NCBI GenBank assembly: GCA_900759105.1
Contig: CAAETY010000070.1
Coordinates: forward strand, 1-11,675
DNA length: 11,675 bases
Reading direction: 5' to 3'
Source: Peptococcaceae bacterium
GTDB taxonomy: Bacteria > Bacillota > Peptococcia > Peptococcales > Peptococcaceae
Shown here: positions 1 through 6,976 of the stretch, in pieces
How the letters are laid out: every line of letters starts with the position of its first letter
Position numbering within the stretch: the stretch's first letter is position 1
Notes under the pieces: model-generated
What the model saw: the letters and a program-made list of their open reading frames with translations, nothing else
Databases searched by the model: none
Told to the model about the DNA's origin: nothing
Made by a program: the position numbers and the translations under genes

Positions 1-48
1 CGTCCGAACATCAACCCTATTAAATCCATTAGATTGGAGGCTTATCAA

Positions 49-552
49 ATGTCAACGATGAAGAAACGCATCCCCATGTTCCTGCTTGCTCTCGCAATGA
101 TGGTAGTTATGGCCTTGCCTGCATTTGCCGACAGCGATGTAACAACCTCTGGCAAAAAGCACTTCTATAGTAACATGCGTGGCCAGTATCTAAATCTTGA
201 AGGAAACGGCGCAGCTTACAAAAACCGAAATGTTACAGTGTACACTTATACAAATGATGACGATCAGTATTGGTATATCCAAAATCGTGGAAATGGTTTA
301 AAGGTATATTCAGCCAAATCGGATGCTCAGGGAAACGCATACGCATTAAACATGAATACCAATACTTCTAACTGTAATATTTATCCGGATATTGTATCAA
401 ACAATTCGGATTCCCAAGTTAGTACTGTTGGTAATGAGAGTTCTTTCAGAATTTCTTTGGCACGAGATGCCTTTTACCATGTCTCAATTGATTCAAATTC
501 CCAGAATGTCACATGGGGTGGTACTATGGATTTTACATGGTCTCTACGTTGA
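49..552 (+). CDS. Secreted ricin-like beta-trefoil protein, cassette 1
   Basis: A 167-aa exported protein of unknown function. The start at 49 follows GGAGG (36-40) with 8-nt spacing. Residues 5-27 form a Sec signal peptide (KKR, then a long hydrophobic core, then ALPAFA) with predicted cleavage after A27, leaving about 140 residues. The mature part has three similar stretches, each with a Y-x-L/V-N/S-like strand: YLNLEGNG near 47, YALNMNTN near 103, and YHVSID near 143. The first stretch ends in a Q-x-W motif (Q73, W75), as in ricin-type beta-trefoil repeats. It is clearly a paralogue of the genes at 2265 and 6342 (LNLEGNG...NVTVYT against LNLYGNS...NVNLYT). The lipoprotein gene follows after a hairpin. 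A carbohydrate- or surface-binding role is inference. The promoter lies left of the window. Confidence 0.85.
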   Translation: MSTMKKRIPMFLLALAMMVVMALPAFADSDVTTSGKKHFYSNMRGQYLNLEGNGAAYKNRNVTVYTYTNDDDQYWYIQNRGNGLKVYSAKSDAQGNAYALNMNTNTSNCNIYPDIVSNNSDSQVSTVGNESSFRISLARDAFYHVSIDSNSQNVTWGGTMDFTWSLR

Positions 553-610
553 ACAATAATTTTTGTACAAAAACTGCTGCGAACTTCAGTGTATTTAAAA
601 GTCTATTACA

Positions 611-636
611 TTGCCGGTGTTCTGCAACGCCGGCAA
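611..636 (+). terminator. Intergenic hairpin, cassette 1 (weak attenuator)
   Basis: TTGCCGG (611-617) pairs with CCGGCAA (630-636). The helix continues through a T-G wobble and GTT/AAC around a CTGC loop, giving 11 pairs. It is followed by ATGTTTTAT, a short interrupted T stretch. It lies between the secreted-protein gene and the lipoprotein ribosome binding site, so partial termination or mRNA end protection is likely. A strong terminator is not. Confidence 0.55.
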
Positions 637-660
637 ATGTTTTATCAGGAGAAAGTATAT

Positions 661-1977
661 ATGTCTTACCACTCCACCATAACACGCGCACTTCTTGTAT
701 TCAGCTTATTGCTTTCTGTTCTTCTTTCTGGGTGCGTTACTCCTAGTGGTCAGAATACAAGCACGAGTGAGACAACTAATTCCATGCAGCAAGAGCCAAT
801 TTCTTCCGATATATCTTCCAGTACATCTGATTCCGATCCTCAGCATAGTTCTTTGCCTGAGATTGTTCCTCTACAAAAACAGGATGGATATGTCTGGGGT
901 GGATACGGGAAAGATGGTTTCTATTACATTCGCTCTTCTGGAAGATCCGATGGCTCTTGTAATATTATGTATGCAGACTATTCAAGTGGGAAAGTTCTTT
1001 ATTTATGCTCACAAGCAAACTGCGCACATAACAATTCCTCCTGCACCAGCTATATTATTCCCAGCTCCGGCGGTGTTTCTCCCATGGTAGTTGGTGAAAA
1101 GCTAATCCTTGTTTCGCAAAAGTCCCCCTATATTGAATCTGACGATGATAAATCTTCTTACATAATGACCGCAGACTTAGATGGAAGCAATCGAACTGTA
1201 CTCACACAATTTAAGTCAAATCAATTTCTCGAAAAGCCCATGCTAAGTGACGGCAATTATCTGTACCTGCGTTTAACCACACAAGTAGATGCCGATACAG
1301 AAAAAGCCGATTTAATCCGAATAGACTGTATTTCCGGCGAAACCGAATTTCTTCGAAGCATGGATTCAAAGTTAAATGAGCGAATTTGGGGTGCTTTCGG
1401 AGATAAAATACTGGTTTATCAATATATTGACGATAATACTATTGGCCTCGTATCCTGGGATCTCAACGACACATCAAATGATGAGGTACTTTTCACGTGG
1501 AAAATGAATGACACCTATCCCATTTTGGGCGATGGTGTTCTTTCCTACGTTGGTGACGACGGATATTTTCATTTGATGGATTTGCAAAGCAAAGAGGATA
1601 TTCCTCTATCACAGTACAGCATTCCTACATCCGACATCAGCAACATTTCCGTAACACCACTGTTTGCTGATAATGGTCATCTTCTAATTCGAGAATTGAA
1701 TGGTTCCGAATGTACTTACTTTGCATTAGATACGAGCGGTGGTATACAGACGTTTGATCTTTTGTATGATGTTGACGGTGATTCCGAAATCTTTTATCCG
1801 ATTACATCTGTAGATGAAGATCACTACTTGGTTTGCGGTGGCTTTTCTGTCCAAAATGAGGTATCACCTTTAGACGATGGTTCTTCCACTGTTTTACCTG
1901 TGCCAGATCGTCTCTATGCAATTATTAATAAAGATGACTACTGGCACAGCATTACAAGTTCTCGATCTTTTGAATAG
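661..1977 (+). CDS. Lipoprotein with predicted beta-propeller body and CCHC motif, cassette 1
   Basis: A 438-aa lipoprotein anchored on the outer face of the membrane. The start at 661 follows AGGAGA (647-652) and gives a compact type II signal peptide with lipobox LLSGC (C25). In-frame codons back to 589 lie inside the hairpin region and would add a non-signal extension. Residues 26-65 are a Ser/Thr-rich linker. The rest is a series of short blades with aromatic-rich strands and Asp/Gly turns (for example DGYVWGGYGKDGFYYI and SDGNYLYLRL), suggesting a beta-propeller like other Clostridia DUF5050-type lipoproteins (from memory). The motif C116-x4-C121-x-H123-x4-C128 follows the first blades and recurs in the cassette 3 homologue. 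The C-terminus has KDDYWHS, shared by all three paralogues. Its partner is probably the secreted protein upstream. Ligand unknown. Confidence 0.85.
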   Translation: MSYHSTITRALLVFSLLLSVLLSGCVTPSGQNTSTSETTNSMQQEPISSDISSSTSDSDPQHSSLPEIVPLQKQDGYVWGGYGKDGFYYIRSSGRSDGSCNIMYADYSSGKVLYLCSQANCAHNNSSCTSYIIPSSGGVSPMVVGEKLILVSQKSPYIESDDDKSSYIMTADLDGSNRTVLTQFKSNQFLEKPMLSDGNYLYLRLTTQVDADTEKADLIRIDCISGETEFLRSMDSKLNERIWGAFGDKILVYQYIDDNTIGLVSWDLNDTSNDEVLFTWKMNDTYPILGDGVLSYVGDDGYFHLMDLQSKEDIPLSQYSIPTSDISNISVTPLFADNGHLLIRELNGSECTYFALDTSGGIQTFDLLYDVDGDSEIFYPITSVDEDHYLVCGGFSVQNEVSPLDDGSSTVLPVPDRLYAIINKDDYWHSITSSRSFE

Positions 1978-2040
1978 CACTCTTTCCTTCTAACTAAAGT
2001 CACTTTGACAATTTTCCCCACCAATCTAAAATTTCACATT

Positions 2041-2074
2041 AAAAGCCTTCCGCAAAGAACGCGGATGGCTTTTT
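2041..2074 (+). terminator. Rho-independent terminator of cassette 1
   Basis: AAAAGCC (2041-2047) and TCCGC (2049-2053) pair with GCGGA (2061-2065) and GGCTTTTT (2067-2074), with one T-T mismatch and a 7-nt loop. The T run is part of the stem's 3' arm. It lies 63 nt after the lipoprotein stop. It is followed by GCATTCATGC, which also follows the terminator at 6101. Confidence 0.85.
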
Positions 2075-2112
2075 GCATTCATGCACATTTTTTTGCGTAT
2101 ACGCAGATTTAG

Positions 2113-2141
2113 TGGATTTTTATAGAAAACTGTGCTATTTT
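2113..2141 (+). promoter_or_regulatory. Extended -10 promoter of cassette 2
   Basis: The -35-like TGGATT (2113-2118) is 17 nt from TATTTT (2136-2141), which is preceded by TGC, an extended -10. The same arrangement occurs upstream of cassette 3 (TGGAAA, 17 nt, TGC-TATAGT), in homologous flanking sequence. Transcription should begin near 2148, leaving a leader of about 117 nt. Confidence 0.6.
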
Positions 2142-2189
2142 GATGTCAAGATAACGCATATTCTACAACAGTTCACAATTTAGTATTAG

Positions 2190-2207
2190 GCATCGGCGCG
2201 CAGATGC
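2190..2207 (+). promoter_or_regulatory. Leader hairpin with GGCGCGCA loop, cassette 2
   Basis: GCATC (2190-2194) pairs with GATGC (2203-2207) around an 8-nt loop GGCGCGCA. The stem ends 57 nt before the start codon. The cassette 3 leader has a hairpin in the same place, with almost the same loop but a different and still complementary stem. This supports a conserved RNA structure rather than chance. No T run follows, so it is not a terminator. The binding partner is unknown. Confidence 0.6.
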
Positions 2208-2264
2208 TGAAATATCGCCCGCAATATTAACTTTACAAAATTCATCAAATCGGAGGATTGCCAA

Positions 2265-2872
2265 ATGTCAACTACATTATCAATCGGAAGGCGATTTCTG
2301 TCATTTGTGCTATGCCTTGCGCTCGCATCTGTATTGTCTCTCTCAGCATACGCTAGCGCCGCAGATAATGCAATCATATTGTATCGTCTTGTCAGTCTGA
2401 TGACACATCTCATCCATATGCGTTCTTTACTGCAAAGAGCAAGAATTCGAAATTAATTAACCAATATACCACTGGCAATCCCGCACCAAACACTCCTTTA
2501 ACAACATGGAGTTGGACGGGAGACCCTTCCCAATGGTTTGAAAGGGTAATATTTACAGCAAATGGTAGCACCGGCATGGCATGGTCTACGTATATCGATC
2601 CAACACTAGTTATTAATTGTAATCGAGTTGGCTCTGCACCTGAAGTAAACCTCCAGCCTGCAATTAATAATCGTAGAGCCGATATTGAAGTCTTCTATAC
2701 CGGTAGAGGCTCTGGAGGAGGACTTTACGTTTTGCCTCGATATATTCACCCCAAGAATATGTATATTACTATTGGTAGCGCTCTACCAAATGGAAATGGC
2801 AACTATCTGCACTGGACAACCGGGGGGTCTACTTTTTATATGTACGATGTTGGTCTTGGAATCTTTGACTGA
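2265..2872 (+). pseudogene. Frameshifted secreted beta-trefoil paralogue, cassette 2
   Basis: The start at 2265 follows CGGAGG (2251-2256) and encodes a good Sec signal peptide (core FVLCLALASVLSLS, cleavage after AYA). The frame ends at TAA 2454-2456. The rest of the protein continues in the -1 frame and is open from 2369 to the stop at 2870-2872. It includes a Q-x-W-like DPSQWFERVIF, and VINCNRV...VNLQPAIN, which matches the second repeat of the paralogues. A single 1-nt loss between 2369 and 2453 explains this. Rejoined, the protein would be about 200 aa. No canonical slippery heptamer is visible in the overlap. It could be a true pseudogene, phase variation, or a sequencing or assembly error. 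Confidence 0.75.
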
Positions 2873-2904
2873 TTCAAATATGTAATGCTGGCACACCTCT
2901 GTAT

Positions 2905-2947
2905 TACAGCGAACTGCGGATATTGTCAGCAGTTCGCTGTACTTTTT
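2905..2947 (+). terminator. Strong intergenic terminator/attenuator, cassette 2
   Basis: A perfect 13-bp stem (TACAGCGAACTGC at 2905-2917 with GCAGTTCGCTGTA at 2929-2941) has an 11-nt loop and is followed by CTTTTT (2942-2947). It sits between the secreted-protein stop and the lipoprotein start at 2994. It should stop most transcription, leaving the lipoprotein to read-through or to an unseen promoter. Confidence 0.85.
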
Positions 2948-2993
2948 GAGATAGTACATGCTCCCTATTAATATTTATGAGGTATTCTCACAT

Positions 2994-4358
2994 ATGAAAT
3001 TGTGGAACGCTATATTTTTATTTTCACTTTTCTGTATAGTTTTGTTGTCTGCTTGTACAAATTCAAACGAGGTCAATACTAATTCATCTTCTGATATTCC
3101 TGAACCAACTACACAGATAGAAAGTACTGATTCGGGAACTTCTGCTCCTCTTGAGATGACAATGGCACTGCCCAGTACGGGAATTTTCAGTACAGAAATT
3201 AGCGGAAATCAAGATGGTGCTTACTATATTCTACCCAACACAAACGACTACTCTGCACAATTGCTTTATTACGATTATGCAACTTTACAGTTAATCTATC
3301 TGTCTGACCAAGTAGTTGTGACGAACAATGATGAAAATCCCGGTTGGATAGAAGACATATTCGGTGGTGCAGTTCCATTAGCAGTAAATGAGAAACTCTA
3401 TATCATTAAATATGGAAAATCTCCTATACCAAATATCAACTACGATGGGTCACCTACTTTTCTTTTGCAAATGGAGCCGAACGCTGCAAACCGCATTAAA
3501 CTTTCTGTCCCTCAAGGCAGTCTGCTCCCCTATAGTTCTGGTATTGCCGCCGATGGGAGCAATTTGTACCTACTTCTTTTGGACTATGATTCTCAAAAAA
3601 TGCAAATCACAAATACCACACTGTGTTGTACGGATTTCAACAAGAACAAAATGAATCGCTTATGTTCGTTGGGAAATCAAAAGGATTGGAGCATAATCGG
3701 TACATACTCAGAAGGACTTATTTTGCAATGTTCTTGGCTTTCATCCGAGCATTCAAGTCAAGATTCTGATGATCAGCTTTCAAATCTACACTATGAACTT
3801 CAATTATACTCACTTCATGATAATTGCTTGATAGATACAAATTTCACGTGGAAGCAGGGTGAACTGTCGCTGGTAATCAATCAGGATACAATATATTATG
3901 TTAAAAAAGGCGATTTACGCTTGTATGCGCATAGCCTGCAAACCGGTAAGGATTTGGTGGTCTCCGACAACTTATACGGATCAGATTCATCTGACTCTTC
4001 TGGTTCCGTAATGCTTGTCGGTGAAATTCATGATAACAATATAGTTTTCAGTAATTTAAATGAGCAGTACTTTTGTTACAATCTAGCGACAAAAAAGACA
4101 ATGCCTCTTTTACTTTCTTACGAATATGATGGCGGAACTATACCTGTTTCCATTATGGCAGAAAACGAGCAATATTTTTTAGTTAATACTGGAATTGTAA
4201 CATTGTCCCGTTCTGCTACCGGCACAGATGGGTCTATCTATAATATTGATTATCCTATCACTGATTATAAATTAATCAAAAAGGAAGACTATTGGAATTC
4301 TGTTCCAAACTATCTATCATTCGATATTACTCAACTTCAGTCTAATAATCAGTTTTAA
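2994..4358 (+). CDS. Lipoprotein with predicted beta-propeller body lacking the CCHC motif, cassette 2
   Basis: A 454-aa lipoprotein paralogous to those at 661 and 7069. I chose the ATG at 2994 because it gives a standard signal MKLWNAIFLF... with lipobox LLSAC (C21), preceded by TGAGG (2978-2982). The in-frame ATG at 2958 would put a polar stretch ahead of the signal. After an Asn/Ser/Thr linker the protein has propeller-like strands (DGAYYILP, EKLYIIKYG, DGSNLYLLLLDYDS, DTIYYVKKGDLRLY). Where the paralogues carry C-x4-C-x-H-x4-C, this one reads YLSDQVVVTNNDENPG, so all four putative ligands are gone. The C-terminal KKEDYWNS signature is kept. Its cognate secreted gene is frameshifted. The ATPase gene follows after 88 nt with no obvious terminator, so they may be co-transcribed. 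Function unknown. Confidence 0.85.
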   Translation: MKLWNAIFLFSLFCIVLLSACTNSNEVNTNSSSDIPEPTTQIESTDSGTSAPLEMTMALPSTGIFSTEISGNQDGAYYILPNTNDYSAQLLYYDYATLQLIYLSDQVVVTNNDENPGWIEDIFGGAVPLAVNEKLYIIKYGKSPIPNINYDGSPTFLLQMEPNAANRIKLSVPQGSLLPYSSGIAADGSNLYLLLLDYDSQKMQITNTTLCCTDFNKNKMNRLCSLGNQKDWSIIGTYSEGLILQCSWLSSEHSSQDSDDQLSNLHYELQLYSLHDNCLIDTNFTWKQGELSLVINQDTIYYVKKGDLRLYAHSLQTGKDLVVSDNLYGSDSSDSSGSVMLVGEIHDNNIVFSNLNEQYFCYNLATKKTMPLLLSYEYDGGTIPVSIMAENEQYFLVNTGIVTLSRSATGTDGSIYNIDYPITDYKLIKKEDYWNSVPNYLSFDITQLQSNNQF

Positions 4359-4446
4359 GCGCTTTTTATAGAGAATTGTTTGCCTTTTAACTCGGCTATT
4401 GCTTGCCTTATCGTCAAAATTCTATTGGTAGATTCGGATTGTAATT

Positions 4447-5220
4447 ATGCGCCATACATTTACACTTGATTCAATTCACAAGACATATATTTCGCAAATT
4501 TCTCTGTTTACACTCAAGAAAAATGCACGGCCACAAATAAAAAAGGCTCTGTCAGGGGTATCAATTACACTAACGCCGGGACTTTACGGATTGCTGGGGC
4601 CAAATGGAGCGGGAAAGTCTACTTTAATTCACATCATCACCGGGACGCTTGCTCCTGACTCTGGCGAAGTTCTCTGGTGCGGCAAACCTGCAACGGGTAT
4701 TGCCTTCCGCCGCATTCTTGGCTATATGCCGCAGCAGCAGGGGCTGTATGACAGTTATACCGGGCGGCGCTTTCTTGCCTACATGGCCGCCTTGAAAGAA
4801 ATTCCTCGAAAAGCTGTTGCAGCCGAGGTGGATCGCGTAGCAGCCGCCGTAAATTTAACCGTCGAGTTGGACAAGCGCCTTTCTGCTTATTCCGGCGGCA
4901 TGAAGCAGCGCCTGCTGTTGGCATCAGCTCTGCTTGGAGATCCAAAGCTGTTGATTTTAGACGAACCAACGGCAGGTCTTGACCCTAAAGAACGCGTCCG
5001 TCTGCGCGAACTGCTGGCAGATATGGCCAAGGATCGAATCATCCTTGTGGCAACGCATGTCGTTTCGGATGTAGAAACAGTAGCAACCAAAGTTATCCTG
5101 CTGCGCGCCGGCAAGATTGTGGATGCTGCGCCCGTGCCGGAGCTTATTGAAAAATATGCTCCTGACCAAGGGCTGGAAGATGTGTACCTGAACGTGTTTG
5201 GTGAGGGAGACGGTAAATGA
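4447..5220 (+). CDS. ABC transporter ATP-binding protein (intact copy, locus A)
   Basis: A 257-aa cytoplasmic ABC ATPase that should drive an ABC-2 type exporter. All nucleotide-binding elements are present: Walker A GPNGAGKST (51-59), Q-loop YMPQQQGLYD (Q96-98), signature YSGGMKQR (148-155), Walker B LLILDEPT (168-175) with D-loop AGLDP, and H-loop ATHVVSD (H204). The ribosome binding site is weak. The start at 4447 fits the usual N-terminal length. The stop overlaps a permease start as ATGA (5217-5220), but that permease is destroyed after 20 codons. The intact permease at 9183 belongs to the sister locus, so this ATPase is the only complete one in the window. From residue 87 on it is nearly identical to the C-terminal half of the broken copy at 8374. 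Substrate unknown. Confidence 0.93.
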   Translation: MRHTFTLDSIHKTYISQISLFTLKKNARPQIKKALSGVSITLTPGLYGLLGPNGAGKSTLIHIITGTLAPDSGEVLWCGKPATGIAFRRILGYMPQQQGLYDSYTGRRFLAYMAALKEIPRKAVAAEVDRVAAAVNLTVELDKRLSAYSGGMKQRLLLASALLGDPKLLILDEPTAGLDPKERVRLRELLADMAKDRIILVATHVVSDVETVATKVILLRAGKIVDAAPVPELIEKYAPDQGLEDVYLNVFGEGDGK

Positions 5221-5254
5221 GCCTGTTTTTTGCTGAACTCCGCAAAGTCTGGGG
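4705..5254 (+). repeat. Direct repeat of about 550 bp, copy A
   Basis: It matches 8671-9220 at a fixed offset of 3966 bp without gaps. By eye about 25 mismatches fall in the first 516 bp (about 95% identity), and the last 34 bp are identical. It covers the 3' two-thirds of the ATPase gene and the first 38 bp of the permease. Similarity falls sharply on both sides. Confidence 0.9.
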
Positions 5255-5391
5255 TGGCAGAGTCCCCCTCCCCTGTTAGCTATACTGGAAGCTTCCACCA
5301 CTCCTCTATTGCTTTGGATGAGTATCTGCCCCACAGCCAAGCACCCCCGCATCAGTCTATCGCGCAGTAGGTGCCGAACTTTCCGATAAAA
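5217..5391 (+). pseudogene. ABC-2 permease remnant (locus A)
   Basis: This begins exactly like the intact permease at 9183 (MSLFFAELRKVW), with the same ATGA overlap with the ATPase stop. A TAG at 5277-5279 then closes the frame after 20 codons. Past the stop, nucleotide similarity continues with substitutions and small shifts up to the AACTTTCCGATAAAA matching codons 54-58 of the intact gene. Homology ends at about 5391, where minus-strand fucI-like sequence starts. More than 90% of the 800-codon gene is missing. The surviving start may still let ribosomes terminate and re-initiate, but no useful product is expected. Confidence 0.9.
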
Positions 5392-5662
5392 ACCAATGGC
5401 ATAGGCTTTGTTCTTCATCCAGCCTGCGGCAACAGCGCTGCGAGCAAAGCGCAGGATTTTCTCTGCCACGTCATCGGGAATCGCATCATCGTTGGTTTCC
5501 TGCACATCATAGCCGTAAATCGAGAAAGCAACCAGATCGCGCTGGACGTGTGTTGCCAGAAACTGCAGCCAGATACACTGCACCGGGGTGCTCGGTGCTG
5601 TTGAAGCCCCAAGCTGACTTTATGGTATTGGGGTCCATGTCGAACGTCTCAGTACCATATCC
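5391..5662 (-). pseudogene. fucI: L-fucose isomerase internal fragment
   Basis: Read on the minus strand, about 90 residues match the middle of L-fucose isomerase (about 590 aa when complete). First comes ETFDMDPNTIKSAWGFNS followed by TEHPGAVYLAAV, then, after a frame change near 5580, AFSIYGYDVQETNDDAIPDD and EKILRFARSAVAAGWMKNKA. These align with the E. coli FucI segments I recall as GFNGTERPGAVYLAA and SIYGHDVQD. Both ends are missing and there is an internal frameshift, so it is dead. On its 5' side it meets the fucU fragment; on its 3' side it meets the permease remnant running the other way. Recognition is from memory of the family. Confidence 0.75.
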
Positions 5663-5928
5663 TAGATCGGCAGCTTGCATGGGTCGTCATCTACTACTTT
5701 CATTAACGCGACAGGCTTTTCTACATATTGATCCAACGGAAAAAATTGCAGGATGGTCTCCAGCAGTTCTACTGTCCCATGCCCGTCTGCACGAATCACA
5801 ATAGCATCTTTTCCGATGCCTTCAGCTGAGAATGTTCCGTCTACGAGAATGATTTCGTTGCCATGCCCTATCTCGCAGAGGACTTTCAGAAGTTCCAGGT
5901 TAAGGATAGGCAGAATATTTTTCAGCAT
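5662..5928 (-). pseudogene. fucU: L-fucose mutarotase N-terminal fragment (RbsD/FucU family)
   Basis: The minus-strand frame encodes 88 residues beginning MLKNILPILNLELLKVLCEI. It continues with GHGNEIILVDGTF, VIRADGHGTVELLETILQFF and EKPVALMKVVDDDP. FucU/RbsD proteins begin similarly (MLK.I.P..S.ELLK.L.EMGHG.EI) and carry the GHG and IRADG motifs. Full-length members are about 140 aa, so the C-terminal third is missing. The stop at 5662-5664 lies at the join to the fucI fragment. The start overlaps the end of the recombinase fragment with no visible ribosome binding site. Together with the fucI piece it is the debris of an L-fucose utilisation operon. Confidence 0.8.
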
Positions 5929-6092
5929 ACAGTAACCAAAGTATCCACTGTGTTTCTGGGAAAGCGGGAAACCTCGCGGGTCACGCTCAGATCAAACTTC
6001 TTTTTTCGGGCATCTCGCAGCATCTTCATAAGTGAGGTTCTGGTATTCATGTCGGTCCCAGAGATATCTTCCTCCGCATATAGATAATTAAA
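5929..6092 (-). pseudogene. Large serine recombinase fragment
   Basis: About 54 minus-strand residues match the catalytic domain of transposon- or ICE-type large serine recombinases: YAEEDISGTDMNTR, then LMKMLRDARKKKFDL, then TREVSRFPRNTVDTL. The family form is roughly Y.DEGISGT...R, M..DA..GKFDLIV, and KEVSRFARNTVDTL. Two changes at usually conserved positions (A to P in SRFPRN; I to S in DLSV) fit decay. The N-terminal catalytic serine segment and everything after the helix region are missing. Upstream on the minus strand the frame runs straight into a terminator hairpin. It suggests that a mobile element once occupied this spot. Confidence 0.8.
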
Positions 6093-6100
6093 ACACCCAA

Positions 6101-6139
6101 TCCCTGCTGCGGCTTCACTATCCGCGGCGGGGAGTTTTT
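6101..6139 (+). terminator. GC-rich rho-independent terminator
   Basis: TCCCTGCTGCGG (6101-6112) pairs with CCGCGGCGGGGA (6122-6133), giving 12 pairs of which two are G-T wobbles, around a 9-nt loop. GTTTTT follows. It ends transcription coming from the ATPase and pseudogene region and insulates cassette 3. The TTTTTGCATTCATGC after it also follows the terminator at 2041. Confidence 0.85.
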
Positions 6140-6177
6140 GCATTCATGCTGTATTTTTTGTTTTCGTGACGGATTTG

Positions 6178-6206
6178 TGGAAATTTTGTGTGCAGTATGC
6201 TATAGT
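6178..6206 (+). promoter_or_regulatory. Extended -10 promoter of cassette 3
   Basis: TGGAAA (6178-6183) is 17 nt from TATAGT (6201-6206), which is preceded by TGC. The layout and flanks resemble the cassette 2 promoter at 2113. Transcription should begin near 6213, giving a leader of about 130 nt. Confidence 0.65.
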
Positions 6207-6260
6207 GCGAATACAGGAAAGGGTCAGCGAACCCGGGAACCGACCACGACTTGTAACGTC

Positions 6261-6282
6261 CGTCACCAGCGCGCAGGTGACG
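6261..6282 (+). promoter_or_regulatory. Leader hairpin with AGCGCGCA loop, cassette 3
   Basis: CGTCACC (6261-6267) pairs perfectly with GGTGACG (6276-6282) around AGCGCGCA. It ends 59 nt before the start codon. The loop equals that of the cassette 2 hairpin in 7 of 8 positions although the stems differ in sequence. A smaller possible hairpin, GGGT-CAGCGA-ACCC, precedes it near 6221-6234. Confidence 0.65.
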
Positions 6283-6341
6283 AACTTCCGCTCTGAAACC
6301 ACCCCAAATTACAAAATTTCATAAAAAGGAGGACCACCAAG

Positions 6342-6908
6342 ATGAAAACCCTGAATAAAAAGATTTTAACCTCTTGTTTGGCTCTTATGATGGCAGTCGC
6401 TATGGCTGTGCCAGCTTTTGCTACAGAACTTTCGACACAAGAAACGGTTGTCGCTCTCGCAGGTTATAATCGGTATGATCTGGGGGCATGTTCCTTAAAT
6501 CTTTATGGAAACAGTACAGTCTACAATAATCAAAACGTGAATCTTTATACTACTGATCAAGGCTCTAACGACCAAATTTGGCTTGGCGTTCCGTCCGGCA
6601 AAGAAGCGGGCTCTAATAAAAAGAATCGTTATGTCCTTAAAATTCGGACTTCTATATTACTCGGAGGTACGCCTTACGTCCTCAACGCCAACATGACCGG
6701 AAGCGAATGGAACGCAAACATTAAGCCCTATGTTGTAACGAATCAAGAAATCTTTATGGGTTCTAGAGGAAGCACTAACGCTGCGGAGATTTATTTGAGC
6801 CAACATAATAGCTACTCTCTTTTGGCAAAAGGAAGTGCCTCTGGGTCAAATGTTGTTTTTTCACCGAATTATCATAGCAACTGGAAGGTTGTCTGGCAAA
6901 ATGTATAA
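6342..6908 (+). CDS. Secreted ricin-like beta-trefoil protein, cassette 3
   Basis: A 188-aa exported protein. The start at 6342 lies 8 nt after AAGGAGGA. The signal peptide has NKK, then a hydrophobic core, then AVPAFA, with predicted cleavage after A27. Three beta-trefoil-like stretches follow: SLNLYGNSTVYNNQNVNLYT ending at Q78-x-W80; YVLNANMTG leading to NIKPYVV; and YSLLAKGSASGSNVVF ending in WKVVWQNV. The first and second align well with the 49-552 protein (LNL.GN, N.NV..YT, Y.LN.N). Between them is a Lys-rich insertion (SNKKNRYVLKIR). It is the only intact secreted gene next to the intact permease. The lipoprotein gene follows after a 160-nt gap with a hairpin. A glycan- or surface-binding role is inferred from fold similarity only. 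Confidence 0.87.
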   Translation: MKTLNKKILTSCLALMMAVAMAVPAFATELSTQETVVALAGYNRYDLGACSLNLYGNSTVYNNQNVNLYTTDQGSNDQIWLGVPSGKEAGSNKKNRYVLKIRTSILLGGTPYVLNANMTGSEWNANIKPYVVTNQEIFMGSRGSTNAAEIYLSQHNSYSLLAKGSASGSNVVFSPNYHSNWKVVWQNV

Positions 6909-6976
6909 AGTTACAACATTGCCCAAAACGTTACCCTGAGGATTCGGTTTCGTTTTGTGTTCTTTAGATCTTAAAT

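Noticed and set aside
589..660. Upstream start for lipoprotein 1
   Set aside because: The extension is encoded by the intergenic hairpin region and would place a non-signal stretch before the lipoprotein signal; the ATG at 661 has a good ribosome binding site.
1006..1044. The lipoprotein Cys/His motif as a c-type haem site
   Set aside because: Haem c attachment needs C-x-x-C-H; here the spacing is C-x4-C-x-H-x4-C, which does not match.
2369..2453. Programmed -1 frameshifting in the cassette 2 secreted gene
   Set aside because: The direction fits -1, but no X-XXY-YYZ slippery site and no obvious downstream stimulatory structure is visible in the overlap.
2958..2993. Upstream ATG for lipoprotein 2
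   Set aside because: It adds 12 residues before a compact lipoprotein signal; the ATG at 2994 has GAGG upstream and gives a standard lipobox distance.
4637..5114. Long minus-strand open frames antisense to the ABC ATPase
   Set aside because: They mirror the well-supported ATPase reading frame, recur at the second copy only because that DNA is duplicated, and have no ribosome binding site or recognisable domain.
5371..5935. Small plus-strand open frames in the gap between cassettes 2 and 3
   Set aside because: They are antisense to recognisable fucI and fucU fragments and show no ribosome binding site or protein-like composition.
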